NCBI GenBank assembly: GCA_964418585.1
Contig: CAYQMG010000048.1
Location: forward strand, 1 to 64,000
DNA: 64,000 nt
Reading direction: 5' to 3'
From: JAJRTE01 sp964418585
GTDB lineage: Bacteria > Myxococcota_A > UBA796 > JAJRTE01
Part shown: one piece after another, positions 9,246-17,969 of the stretch
Numbering within the stretch: the first letter of the stretch is position 1
Layout of the letters: each line of letters opens with the position of its first letter
Made by a program: the position numbers and the translations under genes
The notes under the pieces: model-generated
What the model saw: the letters and a program-made list of their open reading frames with translations, nothing else
What the model was told of the DNA's origin: nothing
Database searches by the model: none

Positions 9246-10160
9246 ATGGCGCACAACCAAGAGCAGCGAAACCCAACGACGGAGGTGACGGTGGACAAGG
9301 TGTCGGCGACAACGAGGTCCCTGCGGGTCGAACCCGACCTGGAGATGTTCTGGTACACCTGGCGGCCCGAGGGAGTGGCGCGCGCGGGGATTCTGGTGCT
9401 TCACGGGTTTGGAGAGCATGCAGGCCGGTATGATGAACTGGGGAACTACTTTGCCGGCAAAGGATTTCTGGTGGTTGCACCGGACCAACGGGGCCACGGG
9501 CGCTCGAGCGGGCAACGGGGTCATGTTCTGCGTTTCGACCAGTACGTGGACGATCTGGACGCATTCGTGTCGCACGTTCGAGGCCAGGAACCGGAGGTGA
9601 AGGACTGGTTTGTCCTGGGGCACAGCCTTGGGGGACTCATCGCTCTTCGTTACGCGCTTCGCAACCAGGGGCAGTATCGAGGTCTCATCGTGTCCAATCC
9701 GCTTCTGGGCCTGTCGATGAAGGTTCCGGTGCTCAAGGCGCTGGTCGGTCGGGTGCTCTCGCGGGTGTGGCCGACCCTGTCCATGGCGAACGAAATCAAC
9801 CCCGATCACCTGGCCCGCGACCCGTCGGTGGGCAAGGCCTACATGGCGGACCCGTTGGTGCATCACCGGGTTACCACGCGCTGGTTCACGGAGATGAACG
9901 CTGCTCTGGAGGACACGCATGCCCGGGCCGTTGGGCAACTGAGGCTTCCTGCTTTGTTCCTGCTCTCCACCGGAGACCGTCTCACCGATCACACCGCGTC
10001 GGAGCGGCTGTTCAACCGGCTCACCACCCCGCACAAGACCCTGAAGGTGTACGATGGGTGGTACCACGAGATCTTCAACGAAGCTGACAGGCAAACTGTT
10101 TTCGCCGACGTGGTCCAGTGGATGGAAGCGCAGCTCGTGCGCGGAGAGACCGCGGAATAG
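9246..10160 (+). CDS. Alpha/beta hydrolase, monoacylglycerol lipase/lysophospholipase type
   Basis: A 304-residue soluble enzyme with the full fold signature: HGFGEHAGRYDELG (oxyanion loop, residues 53-66), PDQRGHGRSSG, the nucleophile elbow GHSLGG with Ser127, GDRLTD with the likely acid Asp248, and WYHEIFNE with His274. The HGxGEHxxRY motif is typical of the monoacylglycerol lipase and lysophospholipase L2 (PldB) group, which cleave acyl esters of glycerol and lysophospholipids. There is no signal peptide, so it is probably cytoplasmic. The ATG at 9246 is preceded by GAGG; the frame stays open upstream but lacks family sequence. The specific substrate is not known. Confidence 0.88.
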   Translation: MAHNQEQRNPTTEVTVDKVSATTRSLRVEPDLEMFWYTWRPEGVARAGILVLHGFGEHAGRYDELGNYFAGKGFLVVAPDQRGHGRSSGQRGHVLRFDQYVDDLDAFVSHVRGQEPEVKDWFVLGHSLGGLIALRYALRNQGQYRGLIVSNPLLGLSMKVPVLKALVGRVLSRVWPTLSMANEINPDHLARDPSVGKAYMADPLVHHRVTTRWFTEMNAALEDTHARAVGQLRLPALFLLSTGDRLTDHTASERLFNRLTTPHKTLKVYDGWYHEIFNEADRQTVFADVVQWMEAQLVRGETAE

Positions 10161-10163
10161 GTC

Positions 10164-10193
10164 TTGACAGTCCACCGGGTTTTGCTGTACTTT
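10164..10193 (+). promoter_or_regulatory. Promoter of the bactofilin operon
   Basis: A perfect TTGACA (10164-10169), an 18-base spacer and TACTTT (10188-10193) lie just after the hydrolase stop. The leader to the first bactofilin start is about 135 bases. Confidence 0.6.
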
Positions 10194-10334
10194 CGAGCCT
10201 GATTTGCTTGCAATCGGATCTCGAAGGAGCCGCGCGTCGTTTGCCCGAACGGCCGTCCAGGGGGTGCTCGAGTTCAGCACGCCGGCCTTTCGCACGCCGC
10301 ATGTGTCGGGTTTCTCATCGATCAGGAGCGCTGT

Positions 10335-10676
10335 ATGACCAGTGAATCCGGATACACCATCGGCCCTGGGATCTATATCAAGGGGGACGTGACCGGGGCC
10401 GAAGACCTCGTGGTGGAGGGGTGCATCGAGGGCAAGATACAACTCAAGAATCGTCTCCTGGTCGGCCAGACCGGGGTGGTGATTGCGGAGGTTCAGGTCG
10501 AAGCGCTCACGGTGTACGGGGAGGTTCGAGGCAACGTCAGCGCGTCGTCGAAGGTGGAAGTGAACGAGACGGCGCGGCTGGTGGGCGACATCAGTGCGCC
10601 CGTGGTCTACCTGGCGGACGGCGCCAAGTTCCGGGGCACGATCAACATGGACGTGCCGCTACCGAGAGATTTCTGA
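10335..10676 (+). CDS. Bactofilin, first of three
   Basis: A 113-residue bactofilin. The whole protein is the DUF583/bactofilin core, a right-handed beta-helix of short repeats such as IKGDVTGAEDLVVEGCIEGKI, ending FRGTINMD. Bactofilins polymerise without nucleotide into cytoskeletal filaments that scaffold cell-wall, chromosome or motility proteins. The N-terminal tail is only about 12 residues and the C-terminal tail is minimal, so it is nearly pure core. It opens an operon with two further bactofilins and a lipoprotein. The ATG is preceded by GGAG about 10 bases upstream. Confidence 0.92.
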   Translation: MTSESGYTIGPGIYIKGDVTGAEDLVVEGCIEGKIQLKNRLLVGQTGVVIAEVQVEALTVYGEVRGNVSASSKVEVNETARLVGDISAPVVYLADGAKFRGTINMDVPLPRDF

Positions 10677-10799
10677 ACCATGCTGGGGGGCGAGGGGACG
10701 GGTGAAGTCCGGGAGGACGCCGGATTACCCGTCGGACTCGGCCCCGGGCGAACGCGGTTCGATACCGGCGCCTGGTTGCCGGTCATGGGAGCGAGCCAA

Positions 10800-11114
10800 A
10801 TGGCAAGTACGGTCATCGGAAACACCATCCAGATCGTGGGAGAGATCCACGGCGACGAGGATCTGGTCATCCTGGGCTCTGTCCAGGGCAAGATACTTCT
10901 CAAGGAAAACGTCGTGATCGAAAACTCGGGACGGGTCGAGGCGGACCTGGAGACCCGGTCCATTTCCATCTCGGGAAGCCTGACCGGCAACGTGGTCGCT
11001 GCCGAGCGTATCGAGATCCTGGCGGAGGGTCGGGTCAGCGGCAATCTCAAGGCGCCTCGAGTCACCATTGCGGACGGTGCGCTGTTCCGGGGCACCGTGG
11101 ACATGGAGCGGTGA
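10800..11114 (+). CDS. Bactofilin, second of three
   Basis: A 104-residue bactofilin core starting MASTVIGNTIQIVGEIHGDE and ending with LFRGTVDMER. Repeats such as GSVQGKILLKENVVI and GSLTGNVVAAERIEI form the beta-helix. I chose the ATG at 10800 because GGGAG lies eight bases upstream; the frame is open back to 10680, but those 40 residues do not resemble any bactofilin tail. The sequence differs clearly from the first copy, so the duplication is not recent. Confidence 0.9.
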   Translation: MASTVIGNTIQIVGEIHGDEDLVILGSVQGKILLKENVVIENSGRVEADLETRSISISGSLTGNVVAAERIEILAEGRVSGNLKAPRVTIADGALFRGTVDMER

Positions 11115-11147
11115 CGCCGAACAACATCTGTCGAGCGGGGAGGCCCG

Positions 11148-11744
11148 ATGAGCAAGAACGATCTCGTGGACGCGGACGTCGTCGACACGCGCGTGGGAAA
11201 CGCAATCCTGGTCAAGGGCGATATCGAGGGCGACGGCAATGTCATCGTGGAAGGGCGTGTGGAAGGCAAGATCGCCATCAAGGGTGACCTGCACGTGGCG
11301 GCCGACGGCCAGGTGAAGTCGACCGTGTCGGCGCGGAACATCTTTGTCCAGGGTATCCTCGTCGGGGCGGCCACCGCGGTGGACAAGATCGAGATCGCCG
11401 CCGGCGGACGCATGGTGGGGGACGTCCGGACTCCCCGGTTCCTCATCAATGAAGGTGCAGCCTACAAGGGCACGGTGGACATGGTCGGTTTCGAACCCGG
11501 GGAACCCGGGGCCGAGCAACCTCGGCCGGGGCGCCAACCCACCCCGACCAGGCGAACCCAGGCCTCGAGCACCATGGCCACGCCGGTGGAAGGCACGCGC
11601 GAGCCGGTAGCCCGCCCCACGCCTCGAGCGTCTTCGTCATCCCAGACCTCCTCCGGGTATGCGTCCCAGGTGGTTCGTCCCCCCGAATTCGTGGGAGTCA
11701 AGAAGGCCATCATTATCAAGAAGAAGTCCGAGGATACGCTCTAA
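11148..11744 (+). CDS. Bactofilin, third of three, with long C-terminal tail
   Basis: A 198-residue bactofilin. Residues about 18-112 are the beta-helix core (ILVKGDIEGDGNVIVEGRVE and similar turns, ending YKGTVDM). A Pro/Thr/Ser-rich, probably disordered tail of about 70 residues follows, ending in a basic patch KKAIIIKKK. In Myxococcus the long bactofilin BacP likewise carries tails that recruit partners, so the tail here may be the recruiting arm of the set; that is inference. A good GGGAGG site precedes the ATG, and the next gene begins two bases after the stop. Confidence 0.92.
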   Translation: MSKNDLVDADVVDTRVGNAILVKGDIEGDGNVIVEGRVEGKIAIKGDLHVAADGQVKSTVSARNIFVQGILVGAATAVDKIEIAAGGRMVGDVRTPRFLINEGAAYKGTVDMVGFEPGEPGAEQPRPGRQPTPTRRTQASSTMATPVEGTREPVARPTPRASSSSQTSSGYASQVVRPPEFVGVKKAIIIKKKSEDTL

Positions 11745-11746
11745 CC

Positions 11747-12562
11747 ATGCCCTTCCGGTCCGCCCTTGCCGCCTGTTTCCTCTCGGCCCTGTGGCTCTCC
11801 GCCCTGACGCTCGTACCGGGTTGCAGCACCGTTGCTCGGCTGAACGACCCCATCCCGGTCGAGGCCCGGGGCTACTTCGACACCCTGGACAGATTCACCC
11901 GGTCCGCCACGCTGTACCACCGCCTGGACACCCGCGTGATCGTCCATGCCACCCTGGTCACACCAGACCTTCGGCAGGCCTACCGCGATGAGTTCGCACG
12001 GATCCGACATCTGGAGGGGGACCGGTTGGACCAGGCGTGGCGCCCGGTGGAGGAGCGACTCGGGCAAGGAATTCCCGTGGTCATCCACCTGGAGACCCCG
12101 GACCCGGCCAATGCAGAACTCGAGCCCGACCGGAGCCTCTGGACCTTGACACTCGTGAGCGACAGCGCCGGGCCGGTGGGGCCCTATGCCGTGACCCGGG
12201 TGAACGACCCCGGTCCGGAGGACCACTACTTCTTTCCATACACCCGAAACTTCGGAAGAATGTTCCTGGTTCGGTTCCCGCTCCACCCCGGATGGGAGCC
12301 TCCTGGGAAATCCACTCACGACACGGAATCCGCGACAGACCCGGATGCTCCGCAGGACAGGACTACCCCGGAGACCGGAGACCACCCGGCGGATCAACCG
12401 GACGAGGCCACCGTTTCCAGCACGCCCTCCCCGACACCGACACCCCGGCCCGGGGTGCCTCCTCCCCCCGGGCTGCTCGACGGCCGAGAGGTCACCCTGC
12501 GGCTGTCCAGCGTGTTCGGCACGATCGAATTTTCCTGGGATATCGCGTCTTCGGGAACCTGA
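11747..12562 (+). CDS. Lipoprotein of unknown function, end of bactofilin operon
   Basis: A 271-residue predicted lipoprotein. A hydrophobic signal is followed by the lipobox VPGC, with Cys26 the lipidation site. The mature part begins with a helical-looking region (RGYFDTLDRFTRSATLYHRLDT) and an alpha/beta domain. About residues 195-240 are a Pro/Thr-rich spacer, and the last 30 residues form a short beta-like segment. I do not recognise a family. It starts two bases after the third bactofilin, so it is almost certainly co-transcribed and translationally coupled, suggesting an envelope partner of the cytoskeletal proteins. Confidence 0.8.
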   Translation: MPFRSALAACFLSALWLSALTLVPGCSTVARLNDPIPVEARGYFDTLDRFTRSATLYHRLDTRVIVHATLVTPDLRQAYRDEFARIRHLEGDRLDQAWRPVEERLGQGIPVVIHLETPDPANAELEPDRSLWTLTLVSDSAGPVGPYAVTRVNDPGPEDHYFFPYTRNFGRMFLVRFPLHPGWEPPGKSTHDTESATDPDAPQDRTTPETGDHPADQPDEATVSSTPSPTPTPRPGVPPPPGLLDGREVTLRLSSVFGTIEFSWDIASSGT

Positions 12563-12642
12563 TGGCAACACGCGCCCGGGCTCGGGGCTTGCTCTTCCCG
12601 GTGCTCCCGGGTCCCTTGGGTCGCCCCCCGGTGCCAGGCCGA

Positions 12643-15600
12643 TCAGTCCGAACGCGCCACGTCCATGGCCAGCCGAAAGCCCACGTAGGTCGAGCAGGTT
12701 TCTCGAGGGACCTGGCGGACGCGGGCCGCAATCGCATCGTACCAGAGATGCGTGTGGTTGCCTCCCCGCAGAATGACCGAGGGGCAGTCTTCACCGGACG
12801 GTTCCACCTCCCCCCCCTCATTCAGGTCGTCGGACACGCCCAACCCGCACCCGGCGGTGAACTCCGACACGTTCCCGGCCATGTCCAGAATTCCGTAAGG
12901 GGACATGTACTCTTGAAAACTCCCCACCGGCGCCCGCCTGTTGTAAGGGTCTTGCGAGGCGTTCGACATCCAGTTCGACCATTCGCCCTTGTAGGAAAAA
13001 CAGTTGCCCCATGGGAATTCCCGACCATCCACGCCTCGAGCCGCCAATTCCCACTCTTCCTGCGTGGGCAACCGGAAATGGTACCGCCCCCCTGACTGGC
13101 GGGTCAGCCACGCCGCATAGGCTCGAGCCTCGTCCACCGAGATATCCACCACCGGGAGTTTCGGCCACAGTTCCACCGGCACGTCCGGTTCGCCATCGAC
13201 CCGGCCGGGGTCTGGACGCAGCGCCGGTTCGTCGTCCGAAGCGATACAGGACACGGAGTCATCGAGAAGATTTCCCGCTGACCCGACCGCCTCCAGATAG
13301 GCGAGGTATTGCTCCTGCGTCACCTCGTACCGACCGATGTAGAACGGGTCGACGGTCACCCGACGAATGGCCCAGGCCGGTTTCGTCTTGACCGCCATCG
13401 AGGTGTCCCCGACCGTGATTTCTCCTCCAGGGATGTAGACCATTTCCAGTCCGCGGAATGTCACGACTGGGTCGGGAGGATAGGTGACCGATACGTTCCC
13501 GAATCCCTCGAGGCGCACGGCGAACCGAATGGGGGTCGCCTGCTCGACCCCGGGGGTGGTTTCCTCGAGGCGCACCTCGTAGGTTCCCACGGGCAGGGCC
13601 CACCAGGATTTTTCCTGGCCGGTGAAGGTTCCATCCACGGACCAGTCGTGGCCGTCCGCCTGAAAATCCCGACAGGTTTCCTGGCCCGCATTCAAGTGGT
13701 AGTGCCATTTCCCCGGGTGAGGTGCCACCAGGTGCAGGCGGAAACTGTATCGTGCCCCGAGATAGCTCACCACGACCCAGAGGATCAGGGAGGCCAGAAT
13801 GGTGCTGATACCTCCCAGGGCCCACATCCGCCGGATGAGACGGGCCACCTCGGAGCGGAAACCCAGGACTTCGGCCCGCCGTTCCACCGCCTTGATCAAG
13901 ACCTCGTGGCTCAACTCCCACACCGGATTGGTCAGGTCCGCTGCGATTTCGCCGTTGCCCTGGCTCTCTGCCCGCCGGATCACACGCGCCTTCTCGAGAT
14001 GGGTCAGCCACGGCTCCAACGTCTGCCAGGGTCGATTCACCTCCCGCGAGAGCAGGGTCCGGTCGACCGGTCTACGGGTCCCGTAGCTTCCGACAAAAAC
14101 GTGGAGGATGCGATAGAGAAGGCTTTTCTCCGAGGAGGAGAGGCCCTTTTCGATGCGGCCCAGGTGAAGCTCCATCAGGCCGCCCGCACCGCCGAGGTCG
14201 TGGTAGCGTCGGAGTGTCAGCGTCTCGTCGCCCCGGGCCGTGGCCTCCTCCACCAGGATGTGGCCAACGATCTGCAACGACGACGGGTCCACTTGTTCCC
14301 CGCCCAGGTCACGCACGATGCGGTCCACCAGTTCCCGCTCGAATGGCCAGTCAGCCATGTTGAGCGGTCCCTCGAGGGCCTCTCGGGCCCCCGACTCGGA
14401 CAGGGGGGCCAGGCGGTAGCGGTTGCTGAGGATGCCGGGAAACCAGCGTTTGAACCGGTCCAGTTCGGCCAGGAAGTCGTCTCGGACCACGAGCACGATT
14501 CGGAGTCGGAGGCTCGGGTCCACAAACAACCGCTCGAGGATGTCCAGGAAGCGTGTGCGCTCCTCCTCGTCCAGCAGGGTCACGACCTCCTCGAACTGGT
14601 CCAGGACCAGGAGCAGCGTCCGATGGTCCACCGATTGGACGTGCCGAATGCGGCGGGCCAGTGCCTTGGCCACCTCCTCGGCAGACCCGGACGCCAGGTC
14701 CACTGGAAGCGGCGGCACAGGACCGCTCCTCCCCATCCCGGTCGAGTTCCAGTGACACGCAGTGCACCCATCCACGGCGTCCTGGGGCTCCAGCGCCCCG
14801 ATCGCGCGAACCAACCCACGAACCGCGTCAGTCATGACCCGCAAGGTCACCGAAGAATACAGACTTTCGGCGATGGACTGTGCCAGTCCGGCATTGAGCA
14901 GCGAGGTCTTGCCCACCCCGGACGCTCCGTGGACCACCGAGAGACGATGGGTCGCAATCAAGGTGACCAGCGATTCGATCGCTTCCGTGCGACCAAAGAA
15001 CAGCGCGCGCTCTTCCCGACTGAAAGCGTCCAGGTACTTGAACGGTGAACGGCGCTGACGCACGACAAGTGCGGTCCGGTCGGTGGAAGGATGGGACACC
15101 TCCCTGAGCCGACCGCCCCGTTCACAGGCCAGGTAGAGGACCGGCGTGGCGAAGTGCCGCTGAAGGAGGCCTCCTCCAACGAGGAGGGTGTGCCGGGCCG
15201 ATTGCACCGCCTCCTCCAGGGTGAGCCCGGAAAAGAGCGCCTCGTAAAAGCGCCTCCCGAACGAAACCCCGGCCTCGTCCGGTACCCGGTACTGCATGGC
15301 CACCACGGCCGGCACATGCTCCTGCAATGCCAGTGGAAGCCCCCCTCGAGGTGCTTCCGGGTCGAGCCTGGCGGACTCACAGGCGTTCAGGACCACGAGG
15401 TCCGGCCGCCACCCGGAGAACCAACCCACGATCCGATCGGCTGACACCCGGTGCGTATAGCCCGCCCCATCGTCCAGATGAATCCCCGAAGTACCAGGCG
15501 TGGCATAGCCGTGGGCCACGATGTGAAGAATATGGGGCTTGAAACGCTCCACACTCTCCTCGATCCCCCGCGCCGTGGCCCGCAGAAGAACCCGAACCTC

Positions 15601-16137
15601 GGCAAGCCGTTGCCTGGCCACCCGCTGGATGGTCCCCAGTTCGTCCTCGTAATTGAGGGGCGGCTCCTCGTCCGGGCTCGCTCCAGCCAGGAGAATCCTC
15701 AGTGGCGGACGGGCACGGAGGGCGACGCCCCCGGCCACATCCCCACAGGTCCTGACCACCGGCGTCTCCAGCGCAGTGGCCGGAAACACCCCGTGCCGCA
15801 CATCGTACATGAACTCCCACGGAAGCGTCAGGAGCCGCGGGTTGCTCGAGACGACGCGAATCACCAGCCGGGACCGTCCTTTCTGCCTCATGCCTGCCCG
15901 GGCGCGAAGATAGAGTGCCAGCACCGGGGGAGGAAACAGAGCCTCGAACAACTGCTGCCCCACCGGCAACAGCAAACGTTCCCGAAATTCCGGTCGGTAG
16001 TCGTCAAACTCGTCAAGAACGGTCAGGAGGAAATTCTGTTCGAACCTTACCGAGAAAGGCGCCTCGGCCCGACGGGTCCCAAAGGTGGCACGCACCATGG
16101 GAAAGTCCAACTCGATTCTGAATTCCTGGTCTGGCAT
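12643..16137 (-). CDS. CHAT protease-nSTAND NTPase-TM-FGE domain fusion
   Basis: A 1164-residue multidomain protein. Residues about 1-340 contain a CHAT (caspase-like, clan CD) domain with both catalytic motifs: HIVAHGY (His209) and VVLNACESA (Cys253). Residues about 380-770 are a novel-STAND NTPase: entry motif LFFGRTEAIE, Walker A GASGVGKTS (404-412) and Walker B LLLVLDQFEE (508-517). One transmembrane helix follows (about 773-795), then a small beta domain and, from about 898, an FGE/SUMF1-type domain (MVYIPGGEITVGD, FRLPTQEEWELAARG, YGILDMAGNVSEF). STAND-CHAT fusions are predicted to sense a stimulus, oligomerise and proteolyse targets, often in defence or cell-death systems. The ATG at 16137 follows AGGGG. 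Divergent neighbours encode a RavA-like ATPase and a ViaA-like protein, probable partners. Confidence 0.9.
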   Translation of the reverse strand: MPDQEFRIELDFPMVRATFGTRRAEAPFSVRFEQNFLLTVLDEFDDYRPEFRERLLLPVGQQLFEALFPPPVLALYLRARAGMRQKGRSRLVIRVVSSNPRLLTLPWEFMYDVRHGVFPATALETPVVRTCGDVAGGVALRARPPLRILLAGASPDEEPPLNYEDELGTIQRVARQRLAEVRVLLRATARGIEESVERFKPHILHIVAHGYATPGTSGIHLDDGAGYTHRVSADRIVGWFSGWRPDLVVLNACESARLDPEAPRGGLPLALQEHVPAVVAMQYRVPDEAGVSFGRRFYEALFSGLTLEEAVQSARHTLLVGGGLLQRHFATPVLYLACERGGRLREVSHPSTDRTALVVRQRRSPFKYLDAFSREERALFFGRTEAIESLVTLIATHRLSVVHGASGVGKTSLLNAGLAQSIAESLYSSVTLRVMTDAVRGLVRAIGALEPQDAVDGCTACHWNSTGMGRSGPVPPLPVDLASGSAEEVAKALARRIRHVQSVDHRTLLLVLDQFEEVVTLLDEEERTRFLDILERLFVDPSLRLRIVLVVRDDFLAELDRFKRWFPGILSNRYRLAPLSESGAREALEGPLNMADWPFERELVDRIVRDLGGEQVDPSSLQIVGHILVEEATARGDETLTLRRYHDLGGAGGLMELHLGRIEKGLSSSEKSLLYRILHVFVGSYGTRRPVDRTLLSREVNRPWQTLEPWLTHLEKARVIRRAESQGNGEIAADLTNPVWELSHEVLIKAVERRAEVLGFRSEVARLIRRMWALGGISTILASLILWVVVSYLGARYSFRLHLVAPHPGKWHYHLNAGQETCRDFQADGHDWSVDGTFTGQEKSWWALPVGTYEVRLEETTPGVEQATPIRFAVRLEGFGNVSVTYPPDPVVTFRGLEMVYIPGGEITVGDTSMAVKTKPAWAIRRVTVDPFYIGRYEVTQEQYLAYLEAVGSAGNLLDDSVSCIASDDEPALRPDPGRVDGEPDVPVELWPKLPVVDISVDEARAYAAWLTRQSGGRYHFRLPTQEEWELAARGVDGREFPWGNCFSYKGEWSNWMSNASQDPYNRRAPVGSFQEYMSPYGILDMAGNVSEFTAGCGLGVSDDLNEGGEVEPSGEDCPSVILRGGNHTHLWYDAIAARVRQVPRETCSTYVGFRLAMDVARSD

Positions 16138-16249
16138 GCAACCCCTGGAGCGCCCCATCCTCGCCGGGGGTGGCGGCCGATGCGGTGCAGCAAACCACCC
16201 TTGCCCCCCTTTCTTGGCGTTGCGAACCCAATCCGCCACCACCTATGCG

Positions 16250-16278
16250 AGTCTAGCCGGATACAGACCAAAACGCAA
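16250..16278 (-). promoter_or_regulatory. Promoter of the CHAT-STAND gene
   Basis: On the minus strand TTGCGT and TAGACT are separated by 17 bases, about 110 bases upstream of the ATG at 16137. Confidence 0.5.
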
Positions 16279-16305
16279 CGCCATGGCGAATCCTGCGCCT
16301 TGCAC

Positions 16306-16334
16306 TGGCACCCGGCACCGTTTCGCGCTACACT
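16306..16334 (+). promoter_or_regulatory. Candidate promoter of the RavA/ViaA-like pair
   Basis: TACACT (16329-16334) with a weak -35 TGGCAC 17 bases upstream. With the minus-strand promoter at 16250-16278 it forms a divergent pair controlling the three-gene locus. Confidence 0.35.
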
Positions 16335-16415
16335 CGCCTCGAGTCCCCTCCGAGGGCACCCGGAGACGAACTCGAACCACGCGGACGTGAACCGGTGCAG
16401 ATGGCGGAGCAGGTG

Positions 16416-17945
16416 ATGGAGACTCCGAATTTGAAGCTGCGGCTGCAAGAACTGCGCGATCGTCTGGCAATCAACCTCGTGGAACGGGAAACGCCGGTCA
16501 GGCTGCTGCTCCTCGCTGCACTCGCAGGAGAACACGTCCTGTTCATCGGTCCCCCCGGAACGGCCAAGAGCGAGCTTGCACGCCGGCTTCGAACTGCCTT
16601 TCGAGACGCCAGCTTTGTGGAGCGCCTCCTCACCCGGCACAGCACCCCCGAAGAACTTCTCGGACCTCTCTCGGTCAAGGCGCTGGAGGAAGACCGGTTC
16701 GTCCGCCAGGTGCGAGGCTATCTCCCGTCGGCATCGATCGCATTCGTCGACCAGATATTCCAGGCAAACAGCGCAGTGCTGAATTCGCTCCTCACCCTGA
16801 TCAACGAGCGGGAATTCGAGATGGGGGTTCAACGGGTTCGGGTGCCTCTCATCTGCCTGGTGGGCGCCAGCACGGATCTGCCCGAAGGGGACGAACTCCG
16901 GGCACTGAACGACCGGTTCCTCCTGCGCTGCTACCTCCCACGCCTGTCCGACGAAGGATTCGCCAGATTGCTGGACCTCCCCGAGGAACGGCCTGCACCG
17001 CCGCCGGAACCCCTGAGACTCACTCGAGAGGAGGTGCGCCGGATTCAGGCGGAAGCGCGCAAGGTTCAGGTCCCCGACGAGGTCCGGACCTTGCTCAAAG
17101 GCCTGCGTCGGTATCTGGAGGAAAAGGAGGTGGAAGTCTCGGACAGGCGCTGGCACCGGATTCGATCGCTCCTGCAGGTCTCGGCCTACACCAACGGACG
17201 GGAGGCCGTATCGATCTGGGATGCCTGGCTCCTCCAGCACTGTGTATGGCAGACCCCGGATCAACGGGAGATGGTGTTCGAGTGGTACCAAAAACACCTG
17301 GGCGCGGACACCTCGGTGGATCCGGTCCGGTTCTCCCGCCTCGTATCGGCCTGGGAAAAGACATACGAGGACGAACGGGACAGCACCTGGCAGGCTCGAG
17401 ACCGCGCCGGGAAGCTCTACTACCGCGACTTCCTCGGCAAACCCACCACCGAGTCCAAGGGCACACGCCACAAACACAACGAGGACGGGGAACCCCTCTA
17501 CCTTCTCCCCCCGGACCAGCGCAATCGCTCCAATGATGGCAAGGGGTATACCGTCTCGGAACTCATGCAGTTCTTCGGCTACCACTACTACTTTGCTCGA
17601 GGAGACGAGTTCAAGGCCTACCTGGCCAACGAGGACAACTGGCTCATGGAGGAGGTCAACTTCGAGCCCATCGTGGAGCCGGCGAGGTACTCGAGAAAAC
17701 ACATCGAGGCACGGTGTGAAGAGACTGCGCAGCTCCTGGAGCAGGCGGACAGCATGCTGGCCACCATTGACGCCGAGATTTCAGAACTCGAAATTCTCAT
17801 CGAGGGCCACCTCTGGATCAGCCCGGGATTCACGCCCATCGCCCAGAGGAATCTGCTGGAAACCCGGGAGGCCGTCGAGGATCTGAAGCGACGCATTCAG
17901 GCCATCCACGAGGGATTCGCCGCCCTTCCCAAGCTCACCGAGTGA
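16416..17945 (+). CDS. RavA-like MoxR AAA+ ATPase with altered Walker B
   Basis: A 509-residue MoxR-family AAA+ protein of the RavA branch. Walker A is GPPGTAKS (residues 45-52). RavA-type features follow: RHSTPEELLGPLSVKAL, GYLPSASIAFVDQ, VLNSLLTLINERE and ALNDRFLLR. The Walker B acidic pair, normally DE, is Asp112-Gln113 (codons GAC CAG at 16749-16754). Glu-to-Gln here is the classic change that lets AAA+ proteins bind but barely hydrolyse ATP. The C-terminal 300 residues contain helical segments and a coiled-coil-like end. The ATG at 16416 has GGAG six bases upstream; GTG 16395 and ATG 16401 are alternatives. MoxR ATPases work with VWA proteins, and the next gene, 24 bases downstream, is one. 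Confidence 0.88.
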   Translation: METPNLKLRLQELRDRLAINLVERETPVRLLLLAALAGEHVLFIGPPGTAKSELARRLRTAFRDASFVERLLTRHSTPEELLGPLSVKALEEDRFVRQVRGYLPSASIAFVDQIFQANSAVLNSLLTLINEREFEMGVQRVRVPLICLVGASTDLPEGDELRALNDRFLLRCYLPRLSDEGFARLLDLPEERPAPPPEPLRLTREEVRRIQAEARKVQVPDEVRTLLKGLRRYLEEKEVEVSDRRWHRIRSLLQVSAYTNGREAVSIWDAWLLQHCVWQTPDQREMVFEWYQKHLGADTSVDPVRFSRLVSAWEKTYEDERDSTWQARDRAGKLYYRDFLGKPTTESKGTRHKHNEDGEPLYLLPPDQRNRSNDGKGYTVSELMQFFGYHYYFARGDEFKAYLANEDNWLMEEVNFEPIVEPARYSRKHIEARCEETAQLLEQADSMLATIDAEISELEILIEGHLWISPGFTPIAQRNLLETREAVEDLKRRIQAIHEGFAALPKLTE

Positions 17946-17969
17946 TCGGAACCGCACGGGAGGTCGCAC

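Noticed and set aside
8961..10442. Extension of the minus-strand zinc-ribbon frame to 10442
   Set aside because: It runs antisense to the well-supported hydrolase; the zinc ribbon at 8960 is a natural N-terminus with a ribosome site.
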